NCBI GenBank assembly: GCA_018241205.1
Contig: JAFEEI010000051.1
Coordinates: 1-44,785 of the forward strand
Direction of reading: 5' to 3'
DNA length: 44,785 bases
DNA from: Pseudomonadota bacterium
Lineage (GTDB): Bacteria > Pseudomonadota > Gammaproteobacteria > Burkholderiales > Nitrosomonadaceae
Below are positions 36,639-44,785 of the stretch, one piece after another. A model generated the notes under the pieces. The model saw only the letters and a program-made list of their open reading frames with translations. It made no database searches and had not been told where the DNA came from. A program made the position numbers and the translations under genes. Each line of letters starts with the position of its first letter. Position 1 is the first letter of the stretch.

Positions 36639-37031
36639 ATGGAAAACTTTTCACAAGCAAATTTATTTGAACTTAGCAGCGGTGATATTCACATCACATA
36701 CTCAACAACAGGTATTCTAGGTGGACCACTTCTAAATTACCGCGATCACGAACTTAATCGTACTTTTAGAGGTACAGAAATTCGAATAAACGATACAGAA
36801 ATCGGCCAACAAGTAACTGTAACATTAGAAACAATACCAGATTTACGTAAAGTCGATTTTACCCTTATTCTGCCTGCGGTTACAGTCATGTCACAATCTA
36901 CAGGTACACGCATCAAGGTTCCTGGTATCAGAATTGTGAGCCCAACAACATTTGCAGGACCTCTCCCAGGACCACAGAAACTGTACTCAATCTTTAATCT
37001 GAGAGGAACTGCTCAGTTTGTAGTCTCTTAA
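36639..37031 (+). CDS. Unknown small beta-rich protein
   Basis: This 130-residue protein has its start chosen at ATG 36639 with AGGAG 6 nt upstream. A TTG at 36582 is in frame but lacks a ribosome binding site. The sequence is beta-rich, without Cys, signal peptide or membrane segment (FRGTEIRINDTEIGQQVTVT; PAVTVMSQSTGTRIKVPG). It begins 57 nt after the stop of the 36096 gene and is AT-rich like it. Probably same transcript. I do not recognise a family; alternating hydrophobic strands suggest a small beta-sandwich. Confidence 0.65.
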   Translation: MENFSQANLFELSSGDIHITYSTTGILGGPLLNYRDHELNRTFRGTEIRINDTEIGQQVTVTLETIPDLRKVDFTLILPAVTVMSQSTGTRIKVPGIRIVSPTTFAGPLPGPQKLYSIFNLRGTAQFVVS

Positions 37032-37078
37032 TGAACTGATTATTGATCAAGTTTGCAATTAATTTGAGGAGTAATTGC

Positions 37079-37162
37079 ATGAATAAAAATGATTTATTTT
37101 TGATTGTAATCTGCTTATTAATAACAGGATGCACAGGTGGCCCTAGAGAACTTGATAGTTAA
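37079..37162 (+). CDS. 27-residue lipopeptide / truncated lipoprotein
   Basis: A strong GAGGAG ribosome binding site precedes ATG 37079, encoding MNKNDLFLIVICLLITGC then nine residues (TGGPRELDS) before TAA. This is a complete lipoprotein signal with lipobox ITGC and almost no mature part, like small lysis-type or accessory lipopeptides. Alternatively it is a truncated lipoprotein gene: the frame after the TAA stays open for about 40 codons to a TAG at 37285-37287. It lies 47 nt after the 36639 gene. Confidence 0.5.
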   Translation: MNKNDLFLIVICLLITGCTGGPRELDS

Positions 37163-37526
37163 CATAACCCCAGTACTCCTCCCATCAATTTTGTAAAATA
37201 TGAAAATTTAACTTTTACCGATTACATAAAAATATTCAAACCATTCTTAAGATGCATAATGGAGTTAATCGTACGAGCCATGAGTTAGAACTTATCTCAC
37301 CATTTGAATCCAGAAGTGGTGATTACGAAGCTTGTAACATACTTCTTTTTTTAAAGACAGCACCACTGCTGAGACGGGCCATTGTGGCGGGTGTCAGGGA
37401 TGCTTTTTAAAAAAGCCTGTCAATAAAACCCAGTATCAGTTTTCAGCATGCATACCCAAGACCTAAAGGTGCTTGCAAAATAACCTTTTAGTGTTACTCT
37501 GCGATACCCATAAGATTTAAAAATAC
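37163..37526. other. Intergenic stretch before the cyclase gene
   Basis: About 360 bp of AT-rich sequence. It contains a weak 52-codon frame (37252-37410) without a ribosome binding site and a GCTTTTT/AAAAAAGC hairpin (37402-37416) that may terminate the small-gene transcript. No CRP-type site was found here. I see no RNA gene. Confidence 0.4.
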
Positions 37527-39770
37527 ATGGTCAGATGGCTTAAATACTTTTTTCTCGGTACTTTTACTGGTCTGCTGGGTGTGATCATTTATTTGTCGCC
37601 CTCCGGTTTATGGCTGGAAGAAAGATTCGGCTTAAGCGCATTGTTTCATTTACGCGGCGCGATCAAAGCGCCCACTGATGTCGTTGTCATCGCGATTGAT
37701 CAGCCCTCGGCCAGCCAACTTAATCTATCCATTAAGCCGCGCTTATGGCCGCGCAGCCTTCATGCACGTTTAATCAATCAATTGGCGGAAGCAGGCGCCA
37801 GCGCAATCATTTTCGATCTTATTTTTGATACACCAGGCGACACACCGGAACATGATGAGGCGTTAGCGAGTGCCATTAAAGCAGCGGGTAATATCGTATT
37901 GGTGGAACGGCTGGATTATGAGGATTCCGCACTTCTGAGTCGGCAGGATGACGCGGCACAGCACCACTATATCCGTGAAGGCACTGCACAACTGTTGCCG
38001 CTTATTGCCGATGCGGCAAAAGCGCACGCACCTTTTACATTGCCGAAAGCGGAAAGAGTTCATCATTATTGGACTTTTAAATCCAATGCCGGCGATATCG
38101 CGACGGTGCCGGTCGTGGTATTACAACTCTATGCCTCGGCGTTATATGGTGATTTTGTCCGTCTGCTCAATTCGGCAGAGCCTGAGCTTTCTGCGCCATT
38201 ACCTGCTCGCATCAGCGAAGAAACAGATATCGAAGATCTGATCCTGACGCTACGAAACATCTTTGTCAGCAACCCACAGTTAGCAACGCGACTGAAAGAG
38301 AATCTGGATCGCGACAATCTGCTCAATCCGGGAGAAAAAAGAGTCATGCGCTCGCTGCTGGATCTATATTCCGGCGATCCAATCCGTTACCTGAATTTTT
38401 ATGGCCCGCCGCGCAGTATAAAAACCATTCCTTATCATCAAGCATTGGCATTGGATGACGACAACCGGGATCATTCTTTTGAGCTGGAAAGTTTAAAAGG
38501 CAAAGTGGTTTTCGTCGGATTCTCAGGCGCCACCCAAGCGGAACAGGATATTGTCCGGGACGATTATCCAACAGTGTTTTCTAACCCCGATGGCCTTTAC
38601 ATCAGCGGTGTCGAGATTACCGCCACGGCTTTCGCCAATTTGCTGGAAAACAAACCGATCAGACCGCTATCGGCGACAGGCAGTTTAAGCATTTTGTTTC
38701 TGTTTGGCTTTGTCATAGGGATGTCAGCCCAATTCCTATCCATCCGGAAAACGATTGTTCTCAGTTTCCTTCTTGTCTTCATCTATGCCTTCATCGCTTA
38801 CTCTTTCTTTAAAAATGCCATGATCTGGCTACCGCTCGTTATCCCGGTTCTACTAGTTTTGTTTACTTTAATGCTGGCTTGGGCATTAAGAATCGTCATA
38901 CTCGAGAGGTATATTGGTAAATCCGGTCCGGACGATGAACTGGATGCCATTATCGAGAAGTACGACGGTGTGTTTTCCGGTGCCTGTTTAACAACCGATA
39001 TCGCAGGCTACACAACACTGTCCGAAACCATGAAACCTTCTGATCTTGAAAAACTGATGACCATTTACCGCGCTGTATTGAGGAACCCCATTGATCAGCA
39101 TCATGGTAGAGTTATGGATACCACGGGAGATTCCTCGCTTTCCATCTGGATTAAGAAACCAGATAATCCGCGCGTACCAAAGCTTTTTCAGCGAATCAAA
39201 AAAACACCTAGTTCCACTGAAAAGCTTCGTGCTTGCAAGGCAGCACTTGACCTCAATGCTGCCATTACGCGTTTCAACAAATTGCATGATCCGCCTTTGC
39301 CAACCAGAATTGGCTTACATTTCGGCGATATGTCTTTAAATAAAAGCGATGGCACTTATCGCGCTACAGGCGATGTCGTCAATACAACAAACAGAATCCA
39401 GGGTGCAAATAAATTTTTAAAAACGCGCATTCTACTATCGGGTGATGTTATCGAAGGGTTGGATGATTTTCTGATACGCCCGTTAGGAAGCTTTCTCTTA
39501 CCCGGAAGACTCCAGCCAGTGGAGTTGCTCGAGCTTATTGCCTATCGGCAATCCGCTAGCAACCAGCAACTATGGCTATGCGAAACCTTTGCACATGCTT
39601 TAAATGCTTACCAATTAATGAAATGGGATGAAGCCAGTCACTATCTTCACAATATCTTGAGCGTATTTCCCTCCGACGGCCCCTCGCATTACTTTCTTTC
39701 ATTGTGTGCAAAATATCAAAACGAACTTCCCGCAGCTCCTTGGCCTACTCTCACAATAGACAGTAAGTAA
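37527..39770 (+). CDS. CHASE2-domain class III nucleotide cyclase
   Basis: This 747-residue inner-membrane signalling enzyme has TM1 at about 7-27 and a large periplasmic CHASE2 sensor domain at about 30-385 (APTDVVVIAIDQPSASQL; LWPRSLHARLINQLAEAGAS). Three more TM helices occupy about 386-455. The cytoplasmic class III cyclase domain (about 480-650) has metal-binding D491 (TTDIAGYT) and D535 (DTTGDSS), plus the Asn/Arg pair in GDVVNTTNRIQG. The two purine-specifying positions read Asp and Arg instead of Lys and Asp/Thr. A C-terminal helical tail of about 90 residues follows. It presumably senses a periplasmic signal and makes a cyclic nucleotide, matching CRP-type operators on both sides. 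Confidence 0.9.
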   Translation: MVRWLKYFFLGTFTGLLGVIIYLSPSGLWLEERFGLSALFHLRGAIKAPTDVVVIAIDQPSASQLNLSIKPRLWPRSLHARLINQLAEAGASAIIFDLIFDTPGDTPEHDEALASAIKAAGNIVLVERLDYEDSALLSRQDDAAQHHYIREGTAQLLPLIADAAKAHAPFTLPKAERVHHYWTFKSNAGDIATVPVVVLQLYASALYGDFVRLLNSAEPELSAPLPARISEETDIEDLILTLRNIFVSNPQLATRLKENLDRDNLLNPGEKRVMRSLLDLYSGDPIRYLNFYGPPRSIKTIPYHQALALDDDNRDHSFELESLKGKVVFVGFSGATQAEQDIVRDDYPTVFSNPDGLYISGVEITATAFANLLENKPIRPLSATGSLSILFLFGFVIGMSAQFLSIRKTIVLSFLLVFIYAFIAYSFFKNAMIWLPLVIPVLLVLFTLMLAWALRIVILERYIGKSGPDDELDAIIEKYDGVFSGACLTTDIAGYTTLSETMKPSDLEKLMTIYRAVLRNPIDQHHGRVMDTTGDSSLSIWIKKPDNPRVPKLFQRIKKTPSSTEKLRACKAALDLNAAITRFNKLHDPPLPTRIGLHFGDMSLNKSDGTYRATGDVVNTTNRIQGANKFLKTRILLSGDVIEGLDDFLIRPLGSFLLPGRLQPVELLELIAYRQSASNQQLWLCETFAHALNAYQLMKWDEASHYLHNILSVFPSDGPSHYFLSLCAKYQNELPAAPWPTLTIDSK

Positions 39771-39820
39771 ATCCTCAGCAGTCAACACAAAAAATAAGAA
39801 CAAAGTCTAGGAGGCCTGTC

Positions 39821-39836
39821 TGTGAGAAATATCACA
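39821..39836. promoter_or_regulatory. Perfect CRP-type operator upstream of FecR-TPR-barrel gene
   Basis: TGTGA-GAAATA-TCACA is an exact match to the CRP palindrome consensus, centred about 195 nt ahead of ATG 40024. Confidence 0.65.
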
Positions 39837-39869
39837 TACAAAAAAACGGCCATTAAAATTTCAATTGAG

Positions 39870-39885
39870 TTTGATAAAAATCATA
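39870..39885. promoter_or_regulatory. Second, weaker CRP/FNR-like site
   Basis: TTTGA-TAAAAA-TCATA is a degenerate palindrome with the same TGATAAAAATCA core as the site at 35924-35939. It could bind a CRP/FNR-family protein, and it is followed by the shared 10-mer CAGCTAGTTA (39891-39900). Confidence 0.4.
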
Positions 39886-40023
39886 TCCCCCAGCTAGTTA
39901 TAAGGTTATTTATTCCGTATAATTACAATTTACATAAAGTAAATCGCTTAACATACAGTTAAATAAACAAACACCAACTCATTATTTGTTGATTAGCCCA
40001 ACGAATAGAAAGAAAGAGCAAGA

Positions 40024-43000
40024 ATGAAAATAGGCTGGGCAAGCGCGATTTATTTATATCGAAAGAGACCCTCGGCATTAATGCTTACTGTTTTCACAGT
40101 GATCTGCTGGATTGCCCCTATAACCGAAACATATGCAGCATCGACTTGCAAAACGGAGGTCGCACGGGTGGTATCGATGCAGGGGATAATCGAAATTCGC
40201 CGGGCTCAAGAAAATGCTTGGCAAGTGGCTGGTATGGATATCGTTCTTTGCGCGGGCGATATGATCCGCACCCGAGCGCAAAGCCGTGCTGCTTTACGCT
40301 TAAGCAACGACAGCATGCTGCGCCTTAATCAAAAAACCAGCATTACATTTCCAGGAGCTCAGGAAGAAAGAGACATCTCCCTGCTGAATTTATTCGAAGG
40401 CGCGATCCACATCATCACACGCACGCCCAGGCCATTCAAGATTAGAACCCCTTTTGTTAACGCCAGTGTCGAAGGAACAGAATTTTTTGTCGGTCTTAAG
40501 GAAGACAATACCGAAGTTGTCGTGTATGAGGGCAGAGTATCAGTCAGTAATGAACTGGGAAGCCTACTCCTGCATGATCATGAAGCAGCTGTCACATACA
40601 AAGGGCAGGTACCGCGCAAAGAAATTATCATTCACCCAGCCGATGCCGTGCAATGGGCATTGTATTACCCCGCTATCCTGAATTACTGGCAGAGTGGCAA
40701 AGACGGTACCAGCGCTTTGATCCGGCAAGCAAGCCAGTTATTGACCGTCGGACAGGCTGAAGAAGCCAAGGAAATTATCCGGCAAGCTCTACAACACGAG
40801 CCTGATAACAGCAATGCGCATGCACTGCTAGCTATTATCGCCGTCGTGCAAAATGACAAAGACCAGGCACTCGGACTGGCTAACAAGGCGATTACGCTCG
40901 ATCAAGAATCGGCTGCCGGGCATTTAGCACTTTCTTATACGCAGCAAGCGCATTTTGAGATTGAAGCGGCGCTGGAAAATGTACAAAAAGCACTTGCATC
41001 CGATGCTCAGAACGCACTGATTTGGGCGCGGTTAGCCGAATTGCAGATGTCCGTGGGCTATTTGGAACGCGCCCTGGATGCCGCAAAACTTGCGGTAAGT
41101 TTAAATCCTGATTTGGCCAAAACACAAACAGTGCTTGGCTTTGCTCATCTGCTGCAAATCGACACCCAAACCGCGAAAGAAGTTTTCCACCGGGCCATTG
41201 CATTGGATCAGTCCGACCCCATGCCACGGCTTGGATTAGGGATCGCCTTAATACGTGAAGGCAACCTGGAGGCCGGACGCATCGAACTGGAAATCGCCGC
41301 CAGCCTGGATCCGGCGAATTCTCTTATCCGCAGCTATCTGGGAAAAGCCTACTTTGAAGAAAAACGCTACTCGCTCGCCGGCACTCAATTCGATCTCGCC
41401 AAAGAACGTGACCCCAAAGATCCGACTCCGTGGTTTTATGATGCAATCCAGAAGCAAACTCAGAATCGGCCGGTGGAAGCCCTCCAAGATATACAAAAAT
41501 CGATCGAGCTGAACAATAATCGTGCGGTATATCGTTCCCAATTTCTGCTGGATCGCGATGAAGCAGCACGTGGCTCCAGCTTGGCGCGGATCTTCGAGAA
41601 CTTGGGGTTTGAAAGACGTGCTGTGATGGAAACGGCCAAATCATTGAGTTTCGATCCGGCAAATCATTCGGCGCATCGGTTTCTTTCGGATACTTACGCC
41701 AACACGCCGCGGCATGAAGCTGCACGTGTCAGTGAACTACTGCAAGCTCAACTTCTCCAGCCAGTCAATGTCAATCCCGTACAACCGCATATGGCGGTTG
41801 CGGATCTTAACATTATCACTAACACCGGCCCATCAACTTCAGGATTTAACGAATTTGCGCCCTTGATGGAACGCAACAAACCACAACTGGTTGCCTCAGG
41901 AATTGTTGGCAGCAATAGCACTTTGGGAAATGAGCTGGTGTTTTCAAATTTTAATGAACGCACCTCAATCAGCTTGGGGCAGTTTCATTATGAGACCAAT
42001 GGTTTTCGTCCAAACTATGATCAAAGGCACAACATCTACAGTGCATTTCTTCAACATGCATTTACAGAAAAGTTTAATATGCAAGCTGAGGTTCGTACAC
42101 GTCAAACTCAAATTGGGGATTTATTTTTAGATGGAAGCATAGATTTTTTTAGTGAGAATAAGAAACAAGCAATTAAGCAAGATTTCGCACGTATAGGCGC
42201 AAAATATTCATTGTCCCCACAGCAGGATATCATTGCTTCAATCATCTATACTGATCGTGACACAAAGGATTCTGACATAATCCTAGGATTCTCAGCTCAA
42301 GATAAACCGATCCACATACCCTATACCAGAAAATTAAACCAGACCGGCTATATAGCAGAGATTCAGCATTTATTCACTGGAAGCTATTTTAATACAGTGT
42401 CAGGTTTTAGTACTTATCAAGTAAATGTCGATTCAAGAACTTCAGTAGGGCCGTTCCCTGGAAATGAGAATACCATCAAAGAAACCCAGCCAAGCACAAC
42501 AGAAGAACGTGATAAGGGGTATATTTATGCTTACTTTAATCAATTAAAGAATATTAATCTTACCACTGGCATTAGCCACGATACTCTTAATGAAGTAATT
42601 TTTGGAACTAATCAGTCTATAAAGATCAATAAATTTAACCCAAAACTGGGATTACAGCTTGATATTACAGATAAGTTACGCATCCGTCTTGCATGGTTCG
42701 AAACAGTCAAATCTGCATTAATTGCCAATCAGACAATAGAACCGACACAAATCGCAGGGTTTAATCAGTTATTCGATGATCAAAATGGAACTAGAGCAGA
42801 ACGAAAAGGCATCGGATTTGATGCTGCTTTTTCCCAAAATTTCTATGCTGGCCTTGAAGCATCATTACGTAACTTGAACGTTCCTGTATTTAATGCTTCT
42901 GCTGATGCTTTCGAGAAACAAAAGGAACAGCTATATCGAGCATATCTTTATTGGCTTCCACATAAAAATTGGAGTATTCGTGGAGAGCCACAATATGAGA

Positions 43001-43380
43001 AATATACTCGTAGCGACTTTTTTTTGTCAGACCCTAATCAACCAACCGTAATAGAAAATGTTCTCATTCCATTATCAATAAATTTCTTTAATACTAATGG
43101 ATGGATGTCAAGTTTAATCGGTACTTACGTATCGCAAAATTTAGATCGCCCGAATGGACATACCCTAAAAACCGGCACACATGACTTTTTTATGCTTGAT
43201 TCATTAATTGGCTATCGACTACCCAAACGAACGGGATTACTTAGTTTTGAAGTAAAAAATATTCTCGACCAAGACCTTATATACCGCAATTTCAATTTCA
43301 ATATTCTTAACTACGAGTATAGAGTTTCACAGTTCATACCAATACGAACTTTTTTTGTACGATTTGTTTTTAATTACTAA
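40024..43380 (+). CDS. FecR-TPR-beta-barrel outer-membrane protein
   Basis: This 1118-residue exported protein has a long signal peptide (cleavage near TYAAS). A FecR-type domain occupies about 50-200 (VSMQGIIEIRRAQENAWQVA; IRTPFVNASVEGTEFFV; VVVYEGRVSVSN). About ten TPR units occupy about 229-580 (EEAKEIIRQALQHEPDNSNA and similar). A C-terminal barrel of about 500 residues shows alternating strands and ends in FVRFVFNY. No TonB plug is present. It resembles secretion/assembly platforms in which periplasmic TPRs gate a barrel. The 3' third (from about 41930) is AT-rich while the 5' two-thirds is not, suggesting a chimeric origin. Confidence 0.85.
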   Translation: MKIGWASAIYLYRKRPSALMLTVFTVICWIAPITETYAASTCKTEVARVVSMQGIIEIRRAQENAWQVAGMDIVLCAGDMIRTRAQSRAALRLSNDSMLRLNQKTSITFPGAQEERDISLLNLFEGAIHIITRTPRPFKIRTPFVNASVEGTEFFVGLKEDNTEVVVYEGRVSVSNELGSLLLHDHEAAVTYKGQVPRKEIIIHPADAVQWALYYPAILNYWQSGKDGTSALIRQASQLLTVGQAEEAKEIIRQALQHEPDNSNAHALLAIIAVVQNDKDQALGLANKAITLDQESAAGHLALSYTQQAHFEIEAALENVQKALASDAQNALIWARLAELQMSVGYLERALDAAKLAVSLNPDLAKTQTVLGFAHLLQIDTQTAKEVFHRAIALDQSDPMPRLGLGIALIREGNLEAGRIELEIAASLDPANSLIRSYLGKAYFEEKRYSLAGTQFDLAKERDPKDPTPWFYDAIQKQTQNRPVEALQDIQKSIELNNNRAVYRSQFLLDRDEAARGSSLARIFENLGFERRAVMETAKSLSFDPANHSAHRFLSDTYANTPRHEAARVSELLQAQLLQPVNVNPVQPHMAVADLNIITNTGPSTSGFNEFAPLMERNKPQLVASGIVGSNSTLGNELVFSNFNERTSISLGQFHYETNGFRPNYDQRHNIYSAFLQHAFTEKFNMQAEVRTRQTQIGDLFLDGSIDFFSENKKQAIKQDFARIGAKYSLSPQQDIIASIIYTDRDTKDSDIILGFSAQDKPIHIPYTRKLNQTGYIAEIQHLFTGSYFNTVSGFSTYQVNVDSRTSVGPFPGNENTIKETQPSTTEERDKGYIYAYFNQLKNINLTTGISHDTLNEVIFGTNQSIKINKFNPKLGLQLDITDKLRIRLAWFETVKSALIANQTIEPTQIAGFNQLFDDQNGTRAERKGIGFDAAFSQNFYAGLEASLRNLNVPVFNASADAFEKQKEQLYRAYLYWLPHKNWSIRGEPQYEKYTRSDFFLSDPNQPTVIENVLIPLSINFFNTNGWMSSLIGTYVSQNLDRPNGHTLKTGTHDFFMLDSLIGYRLPKRTGLLSFEVKNILDQDLIYRNFNFNILNYEYRVSQFIPIRTFFVRFVFNY

Positions 43381-43392
43381 AAAGGAGGAAAT

Positions 43393-43818
43393 ATGAGAAT
43401 CACAATTCCAGTTACTGCAATCGTTACTTTTTTTCTGACTGTATTATTTATTAGGTTAATAAAACCTGATCACTCACCCCATACTTTTGCAGTGTTTGCA
43501 TCACAAAATTTTATTAATGGATTAAAAAATAATAGCTTACAGGAAATTAAAAGTGTAACCGGTATAAACAAAGAAGGTAAAGAGGTGACATTAGCATTAG
43601 ATTTCTCTGACGATACAACACAGAATGAAAATATCGGATTTCTCAGTAATCTCAGAGTCAAAACTTATCAAATCCTATCTCATTCAACTACATGTGTTAA
43701 ACGCTCAGATTTAGAGCCCAATGAACCCATAGCTACTTGTACTGCAGGGGGTTGGTATACTGCATCTGGTCAGTCTTGGTCTCACTGCCATTGTTATGTT
43801 CCATGGGGTAATCCTTAA
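43393..43818 (+). CDS. Small signal-anchored protein with Cys-rich C-terminus
   Basis: This 141-residue protein lies 12 nt after the barrel gene with an ideal AAAGGAGG ribosome binding site, so it is translated from the same message. An N-terminal hydrophobic segment (VTAIVTFFLTVLFIRLI) is a signal peptide or anchor. A polar middle follows. The C-terminal 40 residues hold all five Cys (TTCVKRSD, ATCTAGGW, SHCHCYVPW) with Trp, His and Gly. It could be a cargo or ligand of the barrel protein, or a disulfide-rich exported peptide precursor. I do not recognise a family. Confidence 0.65.
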   Translation: MRITIPVTAIVTFFLTVLFIRLIKPDHSPHTFAVFASQNFINGLKNNSLQEIKSVTGINKEGKEVTLALDFSDDTTQNENIGFLSNLRVKTYQILSHSTTCVKRSDLEPNEPIATCTAGGWYTASGQSWSHCHCYVPWGNP

Positions 43819-43967
43819 AGATGATTAAGTAAATCACTATCGGTGACATTTAGGAGAAAATAGGTTCTAGGCCAGCAAATACAATTGTTGGTCTAAAGAG
43901 ACTAAATAAAACATGGGGCTGTAGTAGATTGAGTTATAACAGAATCTGGTGTTTGAGGATTGAAAAA

Positions 43968-44034
43968 TAGCGGTGTATCTGGTTGATTAGTTGTTGCCAA
44001 ACAATATAGCCAACCGAAGAGGGATACACCGCTA
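43968..44034 (+). promoter_or_regulatory. Inverted repeat covering the transposase start
   Basis: TAGCGGTGTATC (43968-43979) is perfectly complementary to GATACACCGCTA (44023-44034). The right arm overlaps the first base of the ATG, and the ribosome binding site lies at its edge. Transcripts entering from outside would fold and hide the start, a known way for insertion sequences to avoid activation by read-through. Confidence 0.55.
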
Positions 44035-44785
44035 TGAGCAAGAGTAACGTTATTGAATTATCAGATCCAGAGTTGTTTACAGATTCATTGACTGAATTAT
44101 TAAGAACAGGGGCTCGGCAATTGATCGAGCAAGCCGTTGAAGCGGAATTGTCAGAGTTTATGAAACAGTACGCTGATCAGGTTCTGGGCAATGGGCGAGC
44201 GGCCATTGTACGTAATGGTTACCTGCCTGAGCGCGAGATTCAGACCGGCATTGGGCCGGTCACGGTCAAGATTCCGAAAGTACGGGGTAAAAACGAAGAA
44301 GCGGTAACTTTTCGTTCGGCATGGGTGCCGCCGTATGTACGTAAAACGCGCGCTCTGGAAGCGGCACTGCCGTGGTTGTATTTGAAAGGCATTTCAACGA
44401 GAGAGATGGGAAGCCGCTTTGGAAGTTCTGGTAGGTCCGGAGGCGAAAGGGCTATCTGCCAGCACGATAACCAGACTGAAACAGCAATGGCCAGAGGATT
44501 ACCGGTACTGGCGTGAAACGCGACTGGACAAGGATCAGCGGGTTTATATTTGGGGATGGGATTTACAGGTCTCAGAGCCGAGGATGCGAAACTGTGTGCG
44601 CTGGTCGTCATCGGCGTTGATGCCCGTGGGCAGAAGCGTTTTTTGGCGATCGAAGATGGTATGCGGGAGTCGACCCAAAGCTGGCGGAAAGTATTGTTGA
44701 TGCTCAAGGCCGCGGCATGAACGCCCCCAAAATGGCAATCGGTGATGGAGCGATGGGCTTTTGGTCAGCCCTTGAGGAAATTTAT
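44034..44785 (+). pseudogene. IS256-family transposase, multiple frameshifts
   Basis: The frame starts with MSKSNVIELSDPELFTDSL. It contains typical mutator-type motifs (NGRAAIVRNGYLPEREIQTG; VKIPKVRGK; LPWLYLKGISTREMG). An extra G near 44409 shifts it; the sequence continues in another frame (EVLVGPEAKGLSASTITRLK). Two further 2-nt losses near 44554 and 44568 return it to LRAEDAKLCALVVIGVDARG. A 1-nt loss near 44712 then precedes MNAPKMAIGDGAMGFW. The window ends inside the gene. It is almost certainly inactive, unless the indels are sequencing errors; they all fall in G/C-rich spots. Confidence 0.85.

Larger units (their letters stand above)
43917..44785 (+). mobile_element. IS256-family insertion sequence, left part (truncated by window)
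   Basis: A decaying IS256-family transposase gene begins at 44034. The left terminus is probably close to GGGCTGTAGTAGATT (about 43917-43931), about 115 bp upstream as is usual for the family, but no second end is available to prove it. Confidence 0.6.

Noticed and set aside
37252..37410. 52-codon frame before the cyclase gene
   Set aside because: No ribosome binding site, and the frame is open upstream only to a nearby TGA; nothing recognisable in the peptide.

Overview
The window looks like the chromosome of a ureolytic betaproteobacterium. A Nitrosomonas-type ammonia oxidiser is my best guess. I infer this from the gene mix (guaB-guaA, the rnfH-ratA/smpB/heme A synthase block, a complete urease cluster with its own urea porin and urea channel) and from overall protein style. 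No amo or hao gene is present to confirm it. Most genes are moderately GC-rich, with AT-rich accessory patches at about 36-37.5 kb and 42-44 kb.

Layout. 1-51: first codons of a tyrosine integrase running off the left edge, just downstream of guaA, suggesting an island inserted at the guaA 3' end. 353-3391: guaB-guaA operon (minus strand). 3563-5351: a DUF4124 envelope protein and a FimV-like membrane protein. 5391-6491: a TolB-like propeller protein. 6575-9154: metal ABC transporter (binding protein, ATPase, permease), divergent from a TonB-dependent receptor (9282-11936) with two plug domains in tandem, followed by nikR (12077-12538). A NikR-like operator lies in the divergent promoter region, so this block is probably a nickel-uptake module.

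12813-20851 (minus strand): a urea-utilisation operon in the order porin, ureD, ureA, ureB, ureC, ureE, ureF, ureG, urea transporter. It combines outer-membrane entry, nickel enzyme, nickel chaperones and inner-membrane urea channel, and sits beside the nickel-uptake genes. Two copies of a MITE-like element (12670-12812 and 15982-16121, opposite orientations) are inserted exactly at the TAG stop codons of the urea transporter and ureC, with CTAR target duplications. A second element type (15838-15977) is inserted head to tail with one of them.

21107-24502: a giant secreted M1-M28-PDZ peptidase fusion. 24596-30784 (minus strand): an RND efflux operon (permease, adaptor, outer-membrane lipoprotein) behind a MerR-type promoter signature. 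31081-35267: an orphan fragment, a lipoprotein, another palindromic repeat, rnfH, ratA, smpB and heme A synthase. 35397-35812: a decayed 3' part of a cas1 gene with no CRISPR array near it.

35.9-43.8 kb is the most unusual accessory region. It holds two small unknown proteins, a 27-residue lipopeptide, a CHASE2-class III nucleotide cyclase, a 1118-residue FecR-TPR-beta-barrel outer-membrane protein, and a tightly coupled small Cys-rich secreted or anchored protein. CRP-type operators (TGTGA-N6-TCACR) precede the first gene and the barrel gene. I propose this as a cyclic-nucleotide-linked envelope signalling module. From about 43.9 kb to the end is a decaying IS256-family insertion sequence with several frameshifts.
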